A DNA stretch of 64,000 nucleotides from Bugulina stolonifera (Eukaryota > Bryozoa > Gymnolaemata > Cheilostomatida > Bugulidae). The stretch covers positions 2,699,001 to 2,763,000 of the forward strand of contig OW285196.1 in NCBI GenBank assembly GCA_935421135.1, written 5' to 3'. The notes beneath the pieces are model-generated. The model saw only the letters and a program-made list of their open reading frames with translations. It searched no databases and was not told the origin of the DNA. The translations under genes and the position numbers were made by a program. How positions within the stretch are numbered: position 1 is the stretch's first letter; every line of letters begins with the position of its first letter. Shown here one piece after another: positions 1-12,179 of this stretch.

Positions 1-509
1 GTGACCTGAGTGTAACCTGCATGCGACCTGAGTGTGACCTGCCTGTGCTTATAGATATGGTCTGCTATTGTGTGTGCTATCTGCCGTTTGTGAAGGTGGA
101 CTATACTGAAAGCTTCAGAATTTCTTTCTACAAACCAAATATTTTGGCAATTATTTGACATGTAGTTTGATATCTCTATAATAAACATGTCGACTTAAAA
201 CTATTTATATTAAATATCTAAAATGTCATCAGTAGGAGTTATCTTCACCTATTCTGATGTCAATTTACAAAACTTTTCCTTTCTAATTTCGACTCGGCCA
301 CACAATATAACAGCAATTTCAAGTATCCACAACCCTTTAAAGCATTTTATACAGTGTTCATTCAATAAAACAGACTTTGAGAGATTAAGGTGCATGTCTT
401 AAACATTTGAAAATGCACTTTTACAAATAAAATAATTGTTTATATTAATACATAGCAATGAATATTGAAGATTCACCTCATGTTTGTCTGTTTTCCTTTT
501 TGGATTTAG
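1..509. other. intron/upstream sequence, no gene seen
   Basis: AT-rich sequence upstream of the first visible exon of the AT-hook gene. The first 50 bases contain a few degenerate copies of a GTGACCTGAGTGT-like unit. No exon with good splice sites and an open frame was found. It is probably an intron of the gene that ends at 935. Confidence 0.4.
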
Positions 510-935
510 CTCAAGTGCAAAGTCTACAGGCAGAGTAATAGTGACGATTCCGCCCAATCAGAATGAAGAGTCTAGAGGTACAGTTCGTAAACGAGTAAGC
601 TATTTACTTAATATGTCATGAGGTAAATGTTATACACGTATAGTGGTTGCAGTAGTTAGTGGTTGCAGGGGTTGCAGTAGTTAGTTGCAGCGGGTGGTTG
701 CAGCGGGTGGTTGCAGCGGTTGCAGTAGTTAGTGGTTGCAGAACTTCTCAGGTTGTCATGGAGCATCAGAACATTTAATAAAGTAAAATCTCTCACTCCG
801 TGACTAGCTCAGATGTTACCCTCAATTTTGCAGGGCAGGCCTTGCAAACGGAAGAATAAAAATACCCCTGATGAAATCAAGTCTACCAGGAAAAGTTTAA
901 GATTAGCTCTGGCCAGAAGTAAAGTTGAATACTAA
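510..935 (+). CDS. 3' end of an AT-hook protein gene (last two exons)
   Basis: Two exons are visible: 510-594 (acceptor TTTAG, donor GTAAGC) and 834-935 (acceptor TTTTGCAG, stop TAA at 933-935). Phases agree: the first exon finishes a codon with its first base and then gives 28 codons, and the second gives 33 codons plus stop. The splice junction reads KR then GRPCKRK, so the core RGRP of an AT-hook (minor-groove DNA binding) is assembled exactly across the intron. The tail continues with Lys/Arg-rich sequence and ends in ARSKVEY. Upstream exons lie outside the window. The motif is short, so a nuclear DNA-binding role is an inference. The reading frame and splice sites are directly visible. 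Confidence 0.55.
655..740. repeat. degenerate tandem repeat in an intron
   Basis: Short repeats built on GGTTGCAG and GTAGTTAGT, in the intron between the two AT-hook gene exons. It is irregular and looks like simple slippage. Confidence 0.6.
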
Positions 936-2321
936 GTATTCCTGGTATTTTCTTTACATCCAGGAGAGGATAATTGCTATAACACTTCACTTGAAATAGT
1001 AATAGACGTGTTATCATTATCATTCTTCTCAGTGTTTGTTAGTTGTACTAATAGAACACCAGTTTATTCTTTTGTTAAAAATGGATGTTGCCATTATTTT
1101 TGTTGCTGGTCACGTAAACAATACAATATCATAAATATATTATACATTTGTAATATACAATGTACATGTGCATATAATTATAACAATACAATATCATAAA
1201 TATAATATTATAATATATACATATAATGTACAATGTACAATACAGTATCATAAATATATTAAAATATTTTTATACAAAGTGTGCAGTGTTGCGTGTAATC
1301 ATAAAAGCACTAAACATACATGTATAACAAAGCAGGAGATGTATTACTAATATTTCCAGTATTTCTGAGGGTAATGTATGTCGATACAATTAGGTAGACT
1401 GGAGGAGTTATCCACTCTTGTATTCTGTGGCACTTGGTAGTGACTCGCTTCCTTTGAGCACTGCAACTAAGCATGCTATGGTACATGTTATGCGTGTAGC
1501 ATAATATGTTGTACTACATTCATGCTAAAGTGCATGCTATTAATAGTACATGCTGTACGACATGCTACAATACGTGCTACATGTATATAGTACACGCTAT
1601 AGTACACGCTATAGTACATATTGCTGTAGTACATGCTACTTTGAGTGCTATGATAGTACATGTATGTGAACTATCTTAGCCTTAGTGCATGTGTTCCTTG
1701 AAATGGTATGAAAGATATGGGGGTGTTGTATCACATCAGAGTAATCCCCTTCACCCAGTCGTTTGCTAGTTGAACACTGTGATGTCAGAGTTTAGCTCCA
1801 TACACATCAATGATATATTGCATTCAGTGCTGAGCATCTTCTGTGAAATTTATATTTACACAGTAAAAATTCACATATTCACCAGGTTGACTACATCACA
1901 TCGTCAGCTTACAGGAAACAAGACCAGTCAACATTTCAACTGTCAATAAAATCTCACTGACGTTCATGCGCTGATAATTTTCTGTTACGTCACTGTAGGC
2001 TAATCTCCATTCTACATTGAAGATAATAATGGAAGGGATGTTGGCTACCCACATATATTATCTGATGTTTCACAGGCCAACATGAAATTCTATCTGTTGT
2101 CTTAAGATAACCATTATCTCTTGTAGCTTGTTCACCATGGTCATGTCGTACATATTATGGATGCTTATCTATGCCCCCGCGAAACCAAATGATTTATTTG
2201 AGTTCTGAGGCTAAACTTGTCATCAGTGGGCCATCTAGTGGCAAGGTGTATGTGTGTACAAAGTACCATAACCACAGTAGCTGCTGAACTGTAAACTGTG
2301 GCTACTTTCACTTCAATCAAC
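936..2321. other. intergenic, AT-rich; degenerate repeats
   Basis: Between the AT-hook gene stop and the SVEP1-like gene start. Bases 1125-1265 are very AT-rich with repeated ATATCATAAATAT motifs. Bases 1470-1680 hold many degenerate copies of GTACATGCTA. No convincing coding exon is present. The promoter and 5' UTR of the following gene must lie in the distal part, but I see no clear TATA box. Confidence 0.4.
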
Positions 2322-5300
2322 ATGAGACAGGTACTACTGCTGCTGCTAGCCCTACCGGCTGTGGCAGCCATTTCAGACGACTTTAACGACAAGAGGGTGA
2401 GTAAATATGCAGATTAATCATTTTTAAACTATACAGTGTATGTGTGACACATTGTTATAGTCATGACAGCATAGTACTCTTTGTACATGTAGTAGTAGAG
2501 ATCAAGCCGCAATGCCATGTTGTCCACCGACTTCAGTTGTTCTTATATGTTGGATTTTGCTTTACTTTCAGATCACAATATTTTTCATAAATTGTAGTGA
2601 ATTCATAAATTGCAGTGAATTAATAAATTGCGGTGAATTAATAAATTGGTATTGATTTAACATCATTACAGCCTGACATTTGAGTCTGCTATTTACATAG
2701 ATTCCCGTTGACTGGTGGGAATGCATGTATTTGTGTCTATATAGTTTCACATCTGATTAATTCTAAACTCATTTTTCACAATTCACATGTCCATTGTATG
2801 TAGATAGCCGAGGAGATAGAGTTGGACGCTACGTGGGTGGACACAGATGCCCACCATAAACTGGACATAGTCATTCTCCTAGATGAAAGCGGAAGTGTGG
2901 GAAGGTCTAACTACTTTAGAGCTAAGAAATGGATCAGATCATTTCTTGACTTCTTCAGTATTTCTAGTCAGTACACTCAAGTAAGTCAATTTAGAGATCA
3001 ATGTAAGATTAACAATGTATACAGTGTTATATTGTACATGTATTATGTATGGAAATTGACATACATTACAGTATTATATAAGCTGTGCTTATGTACACTG
3101 TAAAAGTTCTTAGCTACTGTAATAATCGTTGTCAGTGCATACATGTAGATACATGTAGATACATGTAGATACATGTAGATACATGTAGATACATGTAGAT
3201 ACATGTAGATACATGTAGATACATGTATCTACATGTAGATACATGTAGATACACGTAGATACACGTAACTATCTGCTTTCCGATATAGTGACTCCTCTAA
3301 CTACACAAGAGGTTTGCAATCTCCACTGGTCAAATCAAGTCCATCACGCAGTAACCCCTTAACTCTTATACTCAAATTAAATGTCTGGTCATCGTCAACT
3401 CGAATTTTCATTCGCCCATCAAATTTAGGATGCTCAAGTTGTGATGGTTTTTTTAGGTGGGTTTAGTCAGCTTTGCCTCTGAGGCTAAAGTTAGAATTTC
3501 GCTAAACAGAGGTACGACTAAGTGCTCCTTCCTTCAAGAACTGGACAAGATCCCTTACGCTGCTTTAGCCACCAATCTAGGAGCAGGTAACTACATGCTT
3601 GTAGTCCCCTAATCTACCTGTAGTAGTGTTTAGTTTAATATGGGCCTCAAGTACACCAATATACATAGTGTATTTGGCCAAGAAGTTGGAAAATTTCTCA
3701 AATTTAGAAGGAGGAAGGGTCAGGTTTTGGCTAAAGTGATTTAGAGCACTAGCAACTAGCAACTAGCACAACTATGAGTAGTATAGTCAGTGCAGATCTG
3801 CACAGACACCCGGTCTTTTCCGCGTCTTATTAGCCCTAGATCCAAAAACTCCCCGGGCGGACGACCACCCCACCCGTCCTCTCGCCCCCTCCCTTTCCCT
3901 AAACCTCACTCTATGTGCAAAGCCCTAGAACCTACCCCCGATCGCGGGTGGGGTTTCAAAAACCTCATCGGCTGTTCCGTAGAACCCAGTCTAAAGAGCA
4001 AACCCCTCGCCCGGTCCCACGGCTCGGGCGAGGGGGCGCGCGCGTACGCGCGCGCGCCCCCCCGCCCCGCGAACCCCACCCGTCCTCCCTCCACCCGTCC
4101 CCGCCCCTCCCCACCCCTCCCCACCCCAAACCCCTCCGCCTCGCCCTCCGCCTCGCGGCGGTTCTCGTTCGCGAGTCCAGCCGTGGCCCCACGCCGCCGT
4201 CCCCCCGCCCATCCCCCGCCCCTCCCCCGCTCTCCCGCCCCAACGACCCGTCGCGACCCTCGCGGGCGGACCGTCGGCTGGAGTAGGGTGAAGCGAAGGA
4301 AAATACGGGTTAGAGTAATGGTGTGTGATGTATTCTAGAATAGATGATATACGACCATGAAAAATATGAGTTGGGGTAATGATACGCGAGTTTGTTTTAA
4401 TTTTCAATACGTTTGAGAGTAATAATATAAAACTAAGTGATAAAAAACCTGATACACGACTATGAAAAATATGAGTAAGGGTAATGATACACGAGTTTGT
4501 TTTAATTTTCAATACGTTTGAGAGTAATAATATAAAACTAAGTGATAAAAAACTTGATACACAACTATGAAAAATATGAGTAAGGGTAATGATACACGAG
4601 TTTGTTTTAATTTTCAATACGTTTGAGAGTAATAATATAAAATCAATCGATAAAAACCGATATACGACTATGAAGAATATGAGTAAGGCTAACGATACAC
4701 GAGTTTGAGAGTAATAATATGAAATCAATTGATAAGTAGACACGAATGAGTGTGAATGACAAAAGTTTTTGCCTCAAAACTGTGCAGTGGCGGGGAGGAG
4801 ACGCTCGCCGAGGATGGAGTCTAGAATGGCACAATCGTAGAATGTTCTCCCGCTCTTGGAAGTCTTCTGTCCCTTGTACACCATCACGGAGGGGAGGAGG
4901 TCTTTCATCGAAACTGCCAGACGTCCCGGAAGGAAGACCTCTCCCTTTCTTTCTTCGTTTCCAATCCGGCACTCGTAGGTGGCAATGGAGTTGCTCGCGT
5001 TATCACCATCACCGCATCTTGGGACGTATGTGGGTCGGAGCGCGGTCACCACCAGCACAGAACCAACGGGGAAGGAAGATAGCGTTTGCACTCGAAAAAA
5101 TTCTTCCAACTGGGCCAAGGTCTTCTTTCTCAAGTCACCGGCCAGCTTTTTCATGGCTGCTCCTGGCAGGGAGCACACGCTCTCGATACGGTTGAATGTG
5201 TTTTGTCCTTTAGCGGTCTCCTGCTGTCCCAAGTACACCATGATCCTAGGTGGAAGAGTAAGGTCCTTTAGCTCCTCTTCTTTGACATCCGCTAGCTTGG

Positions 5301-8300
5301 GCATGGCGTGACGAATGTTGGTGTGAAAGCTGATGCAATGTCTCATCCCCTTGTCATCCACATAGCTTGCCCTGGCTAAGAATGCTTTTCCGAATGCCGT
5401 TTCAACCACCGAACCTCCACTCACTTCTAGCACAGTTCCTGGCTCTAGCTCTGACAACTTCACCGTTGTCTGCAGAGAGCTCCTCTTCTCCGCTCCCATG
5501 CTCCTACAATAACGAAAGTGGTGTATATAGATCCGACAAAGTGGTTAAACGGGAGAAAGATAGTACGGTAATTTATAGATATACGAACAGGGTTACTCAC
5601 ATTAGGGTTGCCGCCACTGCACGAGCTTTCTCCAGGCTTAGTCCCCCGCTCTTTTTCTTCCCCTTGCAAGGGGACTTGGTAGCTTTTTTTCCCTTCGTCG
5701 TCGTCTCACCACCATCCATTTCTTCCGTAGCCGTATCGGCTCCGTGGCCATCATCATCATCATCATCTGATATTACAATCACCTGGGATTTCTTCTTTTT
5801 CTTAGCACAGATTTCATCTCCTTTTGGGTTCTTCCTCTTCTTGGTTGTTGTGGTCTCGCCCCTATCCGAGGCCCGCTCCGGGGAGGACGGGGAGTCCGCC
5901 ATGTTAGAAAGATCCTTTCGGGCAAGACTCCCCACTCCTATTATTTTCCCCTTCTTCCGTGCCTCTTTTAACGCATCCACCTCTTCTTTCCTCTTCTGAC
6001 TGCACTCTTCTTCTTCAATAATTCCATCCATTTGTGAGTCCGTTAAGCCCGCAAATAGCTCTTCTTGGTTTTGGACTATGTTGGCAGTATCCATTGATAA
6101 TGTACTATTGTAGTAGTGTAGCTGTACAGTAGTGATGTGCTGAACTTTGAATGCTGAGACTGTGATCCCACTCTCCCTTTATACAACTGCTCATTTCTTG
6201 ACTCCTCCCTTTTTTTTATCCAATCCCAATGTGACCCGATGCACCCCGATGTGAATCCGAAGCCTCCCGATGTGAATCCGAAGCTTCCCGATGCATCCCG
6301 ATGTGATTCCGAAGCTTCCCGATGCATCCCGATGTGAATCCGAAGCTCCCCGATGCATCCCGATGTGATTCCGATGCTTCCCGATGCATCCCGATGTGAA
6401 TCCGAAGCTTCCCGATGCATCCCGATGTGATTCCGAAGCTCCCCGATGCATCCCGATGTGATTCCGATGCTTCCCGATGCATCCCGATGTGATTCCGATG
6501 CTTCCCGATGCATCCCGATGTGATTCCGATGCTTCCCGATGCATCCCGATGTGAATCCGAAGCTTCCCGATGCATCCCGATGTGAATCCGAAGCTCCCCG
6601 ATGCATCCCGATGTGATTCCGATGCTTCCCGATGCATCCCGATGTGAATCCGAAGCTTCCCGATGCATCCCGATGTGTCCCGATGTGTCTATTCACATCG
6701 GGATGCATCGGGAAGCTTCGGATTCGCATCGGGATGCATCGGGAAGCTTCGGAATCACATCGGGATGCATCGGGAGGCTTCGGATTCACATCGGGATGCA
6801 TCGGGGAGCTTCGGATTCACATCGGGATGCATCGGGGAGCTTCGGAATCACATCGGGATGCATCGGGAAGCTTCGGATTCACATCGGGATGCATCGGAAT
6901 CACATCGGGATGCATCGGGGAGCTTCGGATTCACATCGGGATGCATCGGGAAGCTTCGGAATCACATCGGGATGCATCGGGAAGCTTCGGATTCACATCG
7001 GGATGCATCGGGAGGCTTCGGATTCACATCGGGAGGCTTCGGATTCACATCGGGAAGCTTCGGATTCACATCGGGGGGCTTCGGATTCACATCGGGGTGG
7101 TATTGCCAAGGGTGGGGAAATGGTTAGACTCCGCCCACTGAATACTACTATTTAAGGTATGAGTTTCTCACTTTAGCAGTATGAACAATCAGCCTCTAGT
7201 CAACAGAGTGAGAGTAAACAGAGACAGCTACCTACTAGTCAGTGCGTGAACAGAGATGTCAGCAAGTAGAACATAAGGTTAGTGTTAAATGGAGTAATTG
7301 GCAGCAATTGTGAAGTGTTTATTGTATAAAATGCTATCAAGCTAAAAAATGACTCACACCCTACTGCTATATATTTTTATAAGGAGACTAAACAGAGACA
7401 CCTACCTTCTAGCCAGCACATGATCAGCAGAGATGTCAACAAGTGAAAAAGAAGGTTAGTGCTAAATGAGGTATTTGGTAGCAATTGTGGATTGTCTATT
7501 GTTTATGTAGTGTGAAGTAAAAGAATAATAACTTACACCCTACCATTTTTTTTATAGGGGGAGAGACCTCTCGTCAGGTCGAGCACACCTGTCAACTATG
7601 CGGTCTGGTTCTCAGAACAGCGTTTTCTCTAGACAGGCACACGAAGAGAATGCATGCACAGGCTCACCCGCACAAGTGCCCCGTTTGTGGCGGATGTTTT
7701 GATGGGAGGAGAAAGCTAGGTCATCACATGAGGCGATTTCATAGCGAGGGTAAGGTGGAAAAAGATGAGGGAGGTGCAGAGAAGTTTGATGATGTTTTCT
7801 GGTCTAAACCGCCAACAGCTGATGAGGGGGATGAGATGGGGGTGCTACTAGCCCGCTATTGGAGCTCCATCAGGTCCGCAATACACTCTCGTCCCGTGGA
7901 AGATATTCTCAATATTCGAGTGTGGAGAGGGGAAGGTGAAGACGAAGGAGATGAAGAGGTGTGGACTAAGTTGAGAGCAATGTGGAAGAGAGTGCCTTGT
8001 ACTGTGAAGATTAACTGTAGCGCTGGAGTCATCCTCGAGCATAAGACCAGTGGAGAGTTGCGCTACTTTCACTCATCGAGCAACAATGCCGCATTCTTCC
8101 CCAAACCAAGACTGATCAGAACAGAGAATGAGATGAGAGAGTTTTGCGAATCTGTGCAGGAGCTCGACTTGAGAGAGAGGTCAGCACAAAGGAGACCGAA
8201 TACCGCTTGGGCTTTACGCCACATTGCGAATCTGACATTCTACATCTATAAACTCCTAGAGATTGGCAAGGTGGGCGGTGTAGTGAGCAAACTCCCAGAC

Positions 8301-11300
8301 TACATACTTAACAACCGACACGTGATAGCACTAGACGTAGACTTTTGGGCTAGAGGAGGTGCGCGTCCCTACTCAGACAACTTGTGTTTCTTTAGATGCT
8401 TGGCCATGATGTATGACTGTAACTGCGACCAAAAGAAGGGATGTCGTTGCCGTCGCCCCTCTTGCACCACAACACATCGCTTGTTTAAACAATACATGAG
8501 ACAAACTAAATCTTCTTCCCCACCCTCATCAACTTTGTCAGACTTTCCCGGGGTGGACTCGAGTGATCTACTGGCCTTGGAAGATCATTTTGACGTATCT
8601 ATAATAGTCTTCTGTCTAACTGATGAGGAGGTAGCTCCGATAGTTTGGTCATCCGGGGCACGAAACAAAGCCCATAAACTCTTCGTCAACATGTACGAAA
8701 AACACTTCAGCTGGATAAAGAATGTTGATTCGTTTGCCAGATGTTTCACCTGCAAGGTGTGTGATAGCGCGTTTACACGCTTGTCCAGCCTACGACGACA
8801 CAAGTGCTCGCCAGAAGAAGCATCGGTGTTCGTTTTCCCTGGTGGAACGTTTGGACCCCCGCCAACCATATTCACAAAACTCAAGCGAGTGGCGGGAATA
8901 GAGGTGGTGAACCCCGACCTCTTATACTACCCCTACTATATCACCTATGATATCGAATGCTTCATGCCAAAAGACAACCTACCAACTAACACCACCACGA
9001 TGACTTTTAGTGCAAGACACGAGCTACTGAGCATATCCGCGTGTTCTAACGTCCCGGGGTTTGAGCGAGCCAAGTGTTTTGTGAGGAGCGTCGACAGCAA
9101 GGATGGGGCGAAGTGCATTCGTCAATTCGTCCAATACATAGCAAAGATTGCTGACGTGGCAGGAGATTTGTTCGGAGAAAGATTCCAGGATGTACGCGAG
9201 CGACTCTCTACCTTCCTCGCGGATCGGGCGGATAGAGAAGAGGCCTTTGCTGACGACAAGTTCTCTAACGTCTCGACTTACAGGGTGAAGTCCGGTCTCT
9301 CCGGATTAGAAAGAGAATTAGAACAGCACATCTCCAGCGTTCCGGTGGTCGGCTTCAACTCGCAAAAGTATGACCTAAATATACTAAAGGGGCCTTTACT
9401 TCGCTCTCTACAAGAGGAGGAGGGAGAAGATTTTGTTTTCATCGTTAAGCGTGTTAACAGTATGTCCTGCGTGGAGAGTAGACGTTTTAGATTCCTTGAC
9501 ATATGCAACTTTATCGCACCAGGCTTCAACTACTCCAAATACTTGAAGGCATTTGGCGTGTCAGAGAGTAAGGGATTCTTTCCTTACGACTGGGTAGATT
9601 CCCTGAGAAGGTTGGATCATCACGGACTCCCTCCCCGAGAGAGTTTTTTCAACTCGCTGACTCAGCAAGAATTGAGCCAGCAAGATTATCACCACTGTCA
9701 GCTCGTGTGGGAAAGAGAGAACATGGAAACGTTCAGGGATTTCCTCATCTGGTACAACAACCTCGATGTAGCCCCATTCATCGAGGCCATTGCACGTCAG
9801 AGCTCTATCTATCGACAAAAGGGTATTGATATGTTGAAATCTGCAATCTCGCTTCCAGGCTTGGCTATCAGATGGTTGTTTATGGAGGTGGAGGCCCGAC
9901 CTTACGGCTACTCTCCTCCGCAAGCCGCTCTCCCGCTGCATAGGTTAATGTCTCTCCGAGGTGAACTTTGCAACTCACAACCCATATGTCTGTTCGATGA
10001 GGAGAGCAAAAGTCTGTACCACACTCTCCGTGATAACCTCGTGGGAGGGCCAAGCATCATCTTTCACAGACATCATGAAGTTGGAGTGACCTCTATTCGA
10101 GAGAAGATTTATGGCGCATCCGCAAAACCCTGTAGGTCCATTCTGGGAGTCGATGCCAACGCTCTTTACCTATACTGCATGATGGGGAATATGCCTACGG
10201 GTTATCCCAGGCGGAGGCTAGAGAGCCGAGGCTTTGCTCTGGAACCCGTTAAAAAGTTCAGCAAAGTGGCGCATGGATGGTTAGAGTTCCAATCGTGGAA
10301 GAGAGGAGAGGTCATCCTTCACCAACAGAATGGAGGAGAAATGAGGATAGGCTGTCACAACCTACCGGTGGATGGTTATAGCGAACAGAGTCGGACTGTG
10401 TACCAATTCCACGGTTGCTACTGGCACGGACACGAGTGCGAGCTAGGAGGGAATGGAAAAGGTGTCAGAAACATGACGAATGAAGAGCTCCGGGTGGACA
10501 CTGCGAGGAAAGAAGATTACATCAAGACTCTAGGCTATAAGCTCATCACCACTCGAGAGTGTGAGTGGGGAGCGCGAGTTCGTTCGGATGAAGAGGTTAG
10601 GACATTTCTCTCCGTCTTCTTTTCTTCTCTCTATCCAGAGAGGGGTTGTGTCAACCTCGATAAAATAATCAACAGTATTCGTAGTGGAGAGTACTACGGT
10701 TTAGTGGAGTGTGACATTTCCGTACCCGAAGAGCTAAAAGCGAAGTTCTCTGAGATGGCACCTATTTTCAAGAATATAAATGTGGGAAGAGAACACCTTA
10801 GCGAACACATGCGCGCTTTTGCCAAACAGAACGGATTCTTGAAGAGACCTCAGCGAATGCTCGTGGGGAGTCTTTTTGGCGAGCGAATCACACTACTCAC
10901 CGATCTGGCTAGATGGTATCTAGATCAAGGTTTGATAATTACCAGGGTCTATCAGTTTGTTCACTTTATCCCACGAGCCGTCTTCAAAGACTTTGGTTCT
11001 TCGGTCTCAGACGCAAGGAGAGGGGGAGATCTGGACCCTGATCTGGCCCTCTTGGCCAGCACCAGCAAGCTCGTTGGGAATTCAGCCTACGGAAAGACCA
11101 TAACAAATAAAGAGAAACATAAGACTGTCAAGTATGTAGAGACAGTAGAGGGGGCGGCCGTCAAAGTGAGGAGTAGGCACTTTTCTAGTCTCAACGAAGT
11201 CGATGAAAACTACTTTGAGATAGAGCTTCACAAGAAAAAGGTAAGTGTTGACAATGAGGGAATGTTGTGAGAAGGTGCAGCGATACGAAACACGAACCCC

Positions 11301-12114
11301 TGGTCTGTTTAAGGAGGAGTTTCGGGGGGAGGGGGTCATCGCGCTCAACTCAAAAACTTACTTTTGTTGGTCCGCTGACGGCGATAGCAAGTATAGTAGC
11401 AAAGGACTAAATAAAAGAGGAAACACCCTAACCAAAGAGAAGTTCCTCTCCGTGCTCAAAACAGGGGAGTCGGTGAGAGGAGACAATCGGGGTTTTATCA
11501 GAAGAGGAAATCAAACGTATAGCTATACCCAGCTAAAGACCGGACTCACCTACTTCTACGGTAAGCGGAAGGTTGCGGAAGACGGGGTGAGTACGAGTCC
11601 TATAGAGTGTTAGTACTGATTTCTCGGAGATGAGACTACTTCATTCAATAAATCGGAGAGTAAACGAACAGTGCATCATAACCCTTGTATATATATATAT
11701 ATCCGTATAATTTTTTTTCACATTCACTCTCTATTGTAAGGGGTCTCCGTCCTCAAAACGGAGGGTTTACCGGTTGTAGCCTTAAAACCGATCAATAAAA
11801 CACTAGCTAATACATTAAAAACCATTTACCTCTCCAAACCAAAGGGGTAGACGGTACTAGCGCAGCTTCCGCTCATACTCACCCCTTATCAGTTCACATT
11901 TCTTCTATTGTCTTCATTCGTAGGTGGGGGGTGACATCGCACGCGCACGATGCGCTCTCTCCCTATCGGAGTTTGCTACCCGGGGGAAAGTGGACGCGGT
12001 GGTCAAAGAAATTGGTGGCGAGTCAACGACATCATCGTAGAGGCGGGTCTATTTGTAGGATGATGATGATGATGATGATGATGGTGATGATGGTGATGAT
12101 GATGATGGTGATGG

Positions 12115-12179
<65 letters not shown>

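Noticed and set aside
1008..1350. Two small ORFs rich in Tyr, Ile and Asn
   Set aside because: Low-complexity AT-rich repeats; no splice partner or domain.
3790..4743. Pro/Arg- and Gly-rich ORFs in the left TIR and beyond
   Set aside because: Mirror versions occur in the right TIR (12494-13120). They reflect GC-rich sequence with few stops and overlap on both strands.
6076..7155. Overlapping long ORFs on both strands with Gly/Ser/His repeats
   Set aside because: They come from a stop-free 31-bp repeat that opens every frame; no frame is favoured and the same words appear on both strands.
7650..7652. ATG at 7650 as the polymerase start
   Set aside because: The same frame is open back to 7558 and encodes the first half of a zinc finger; an upstream 22-nt exon with ATG at 7433 joins in phase.
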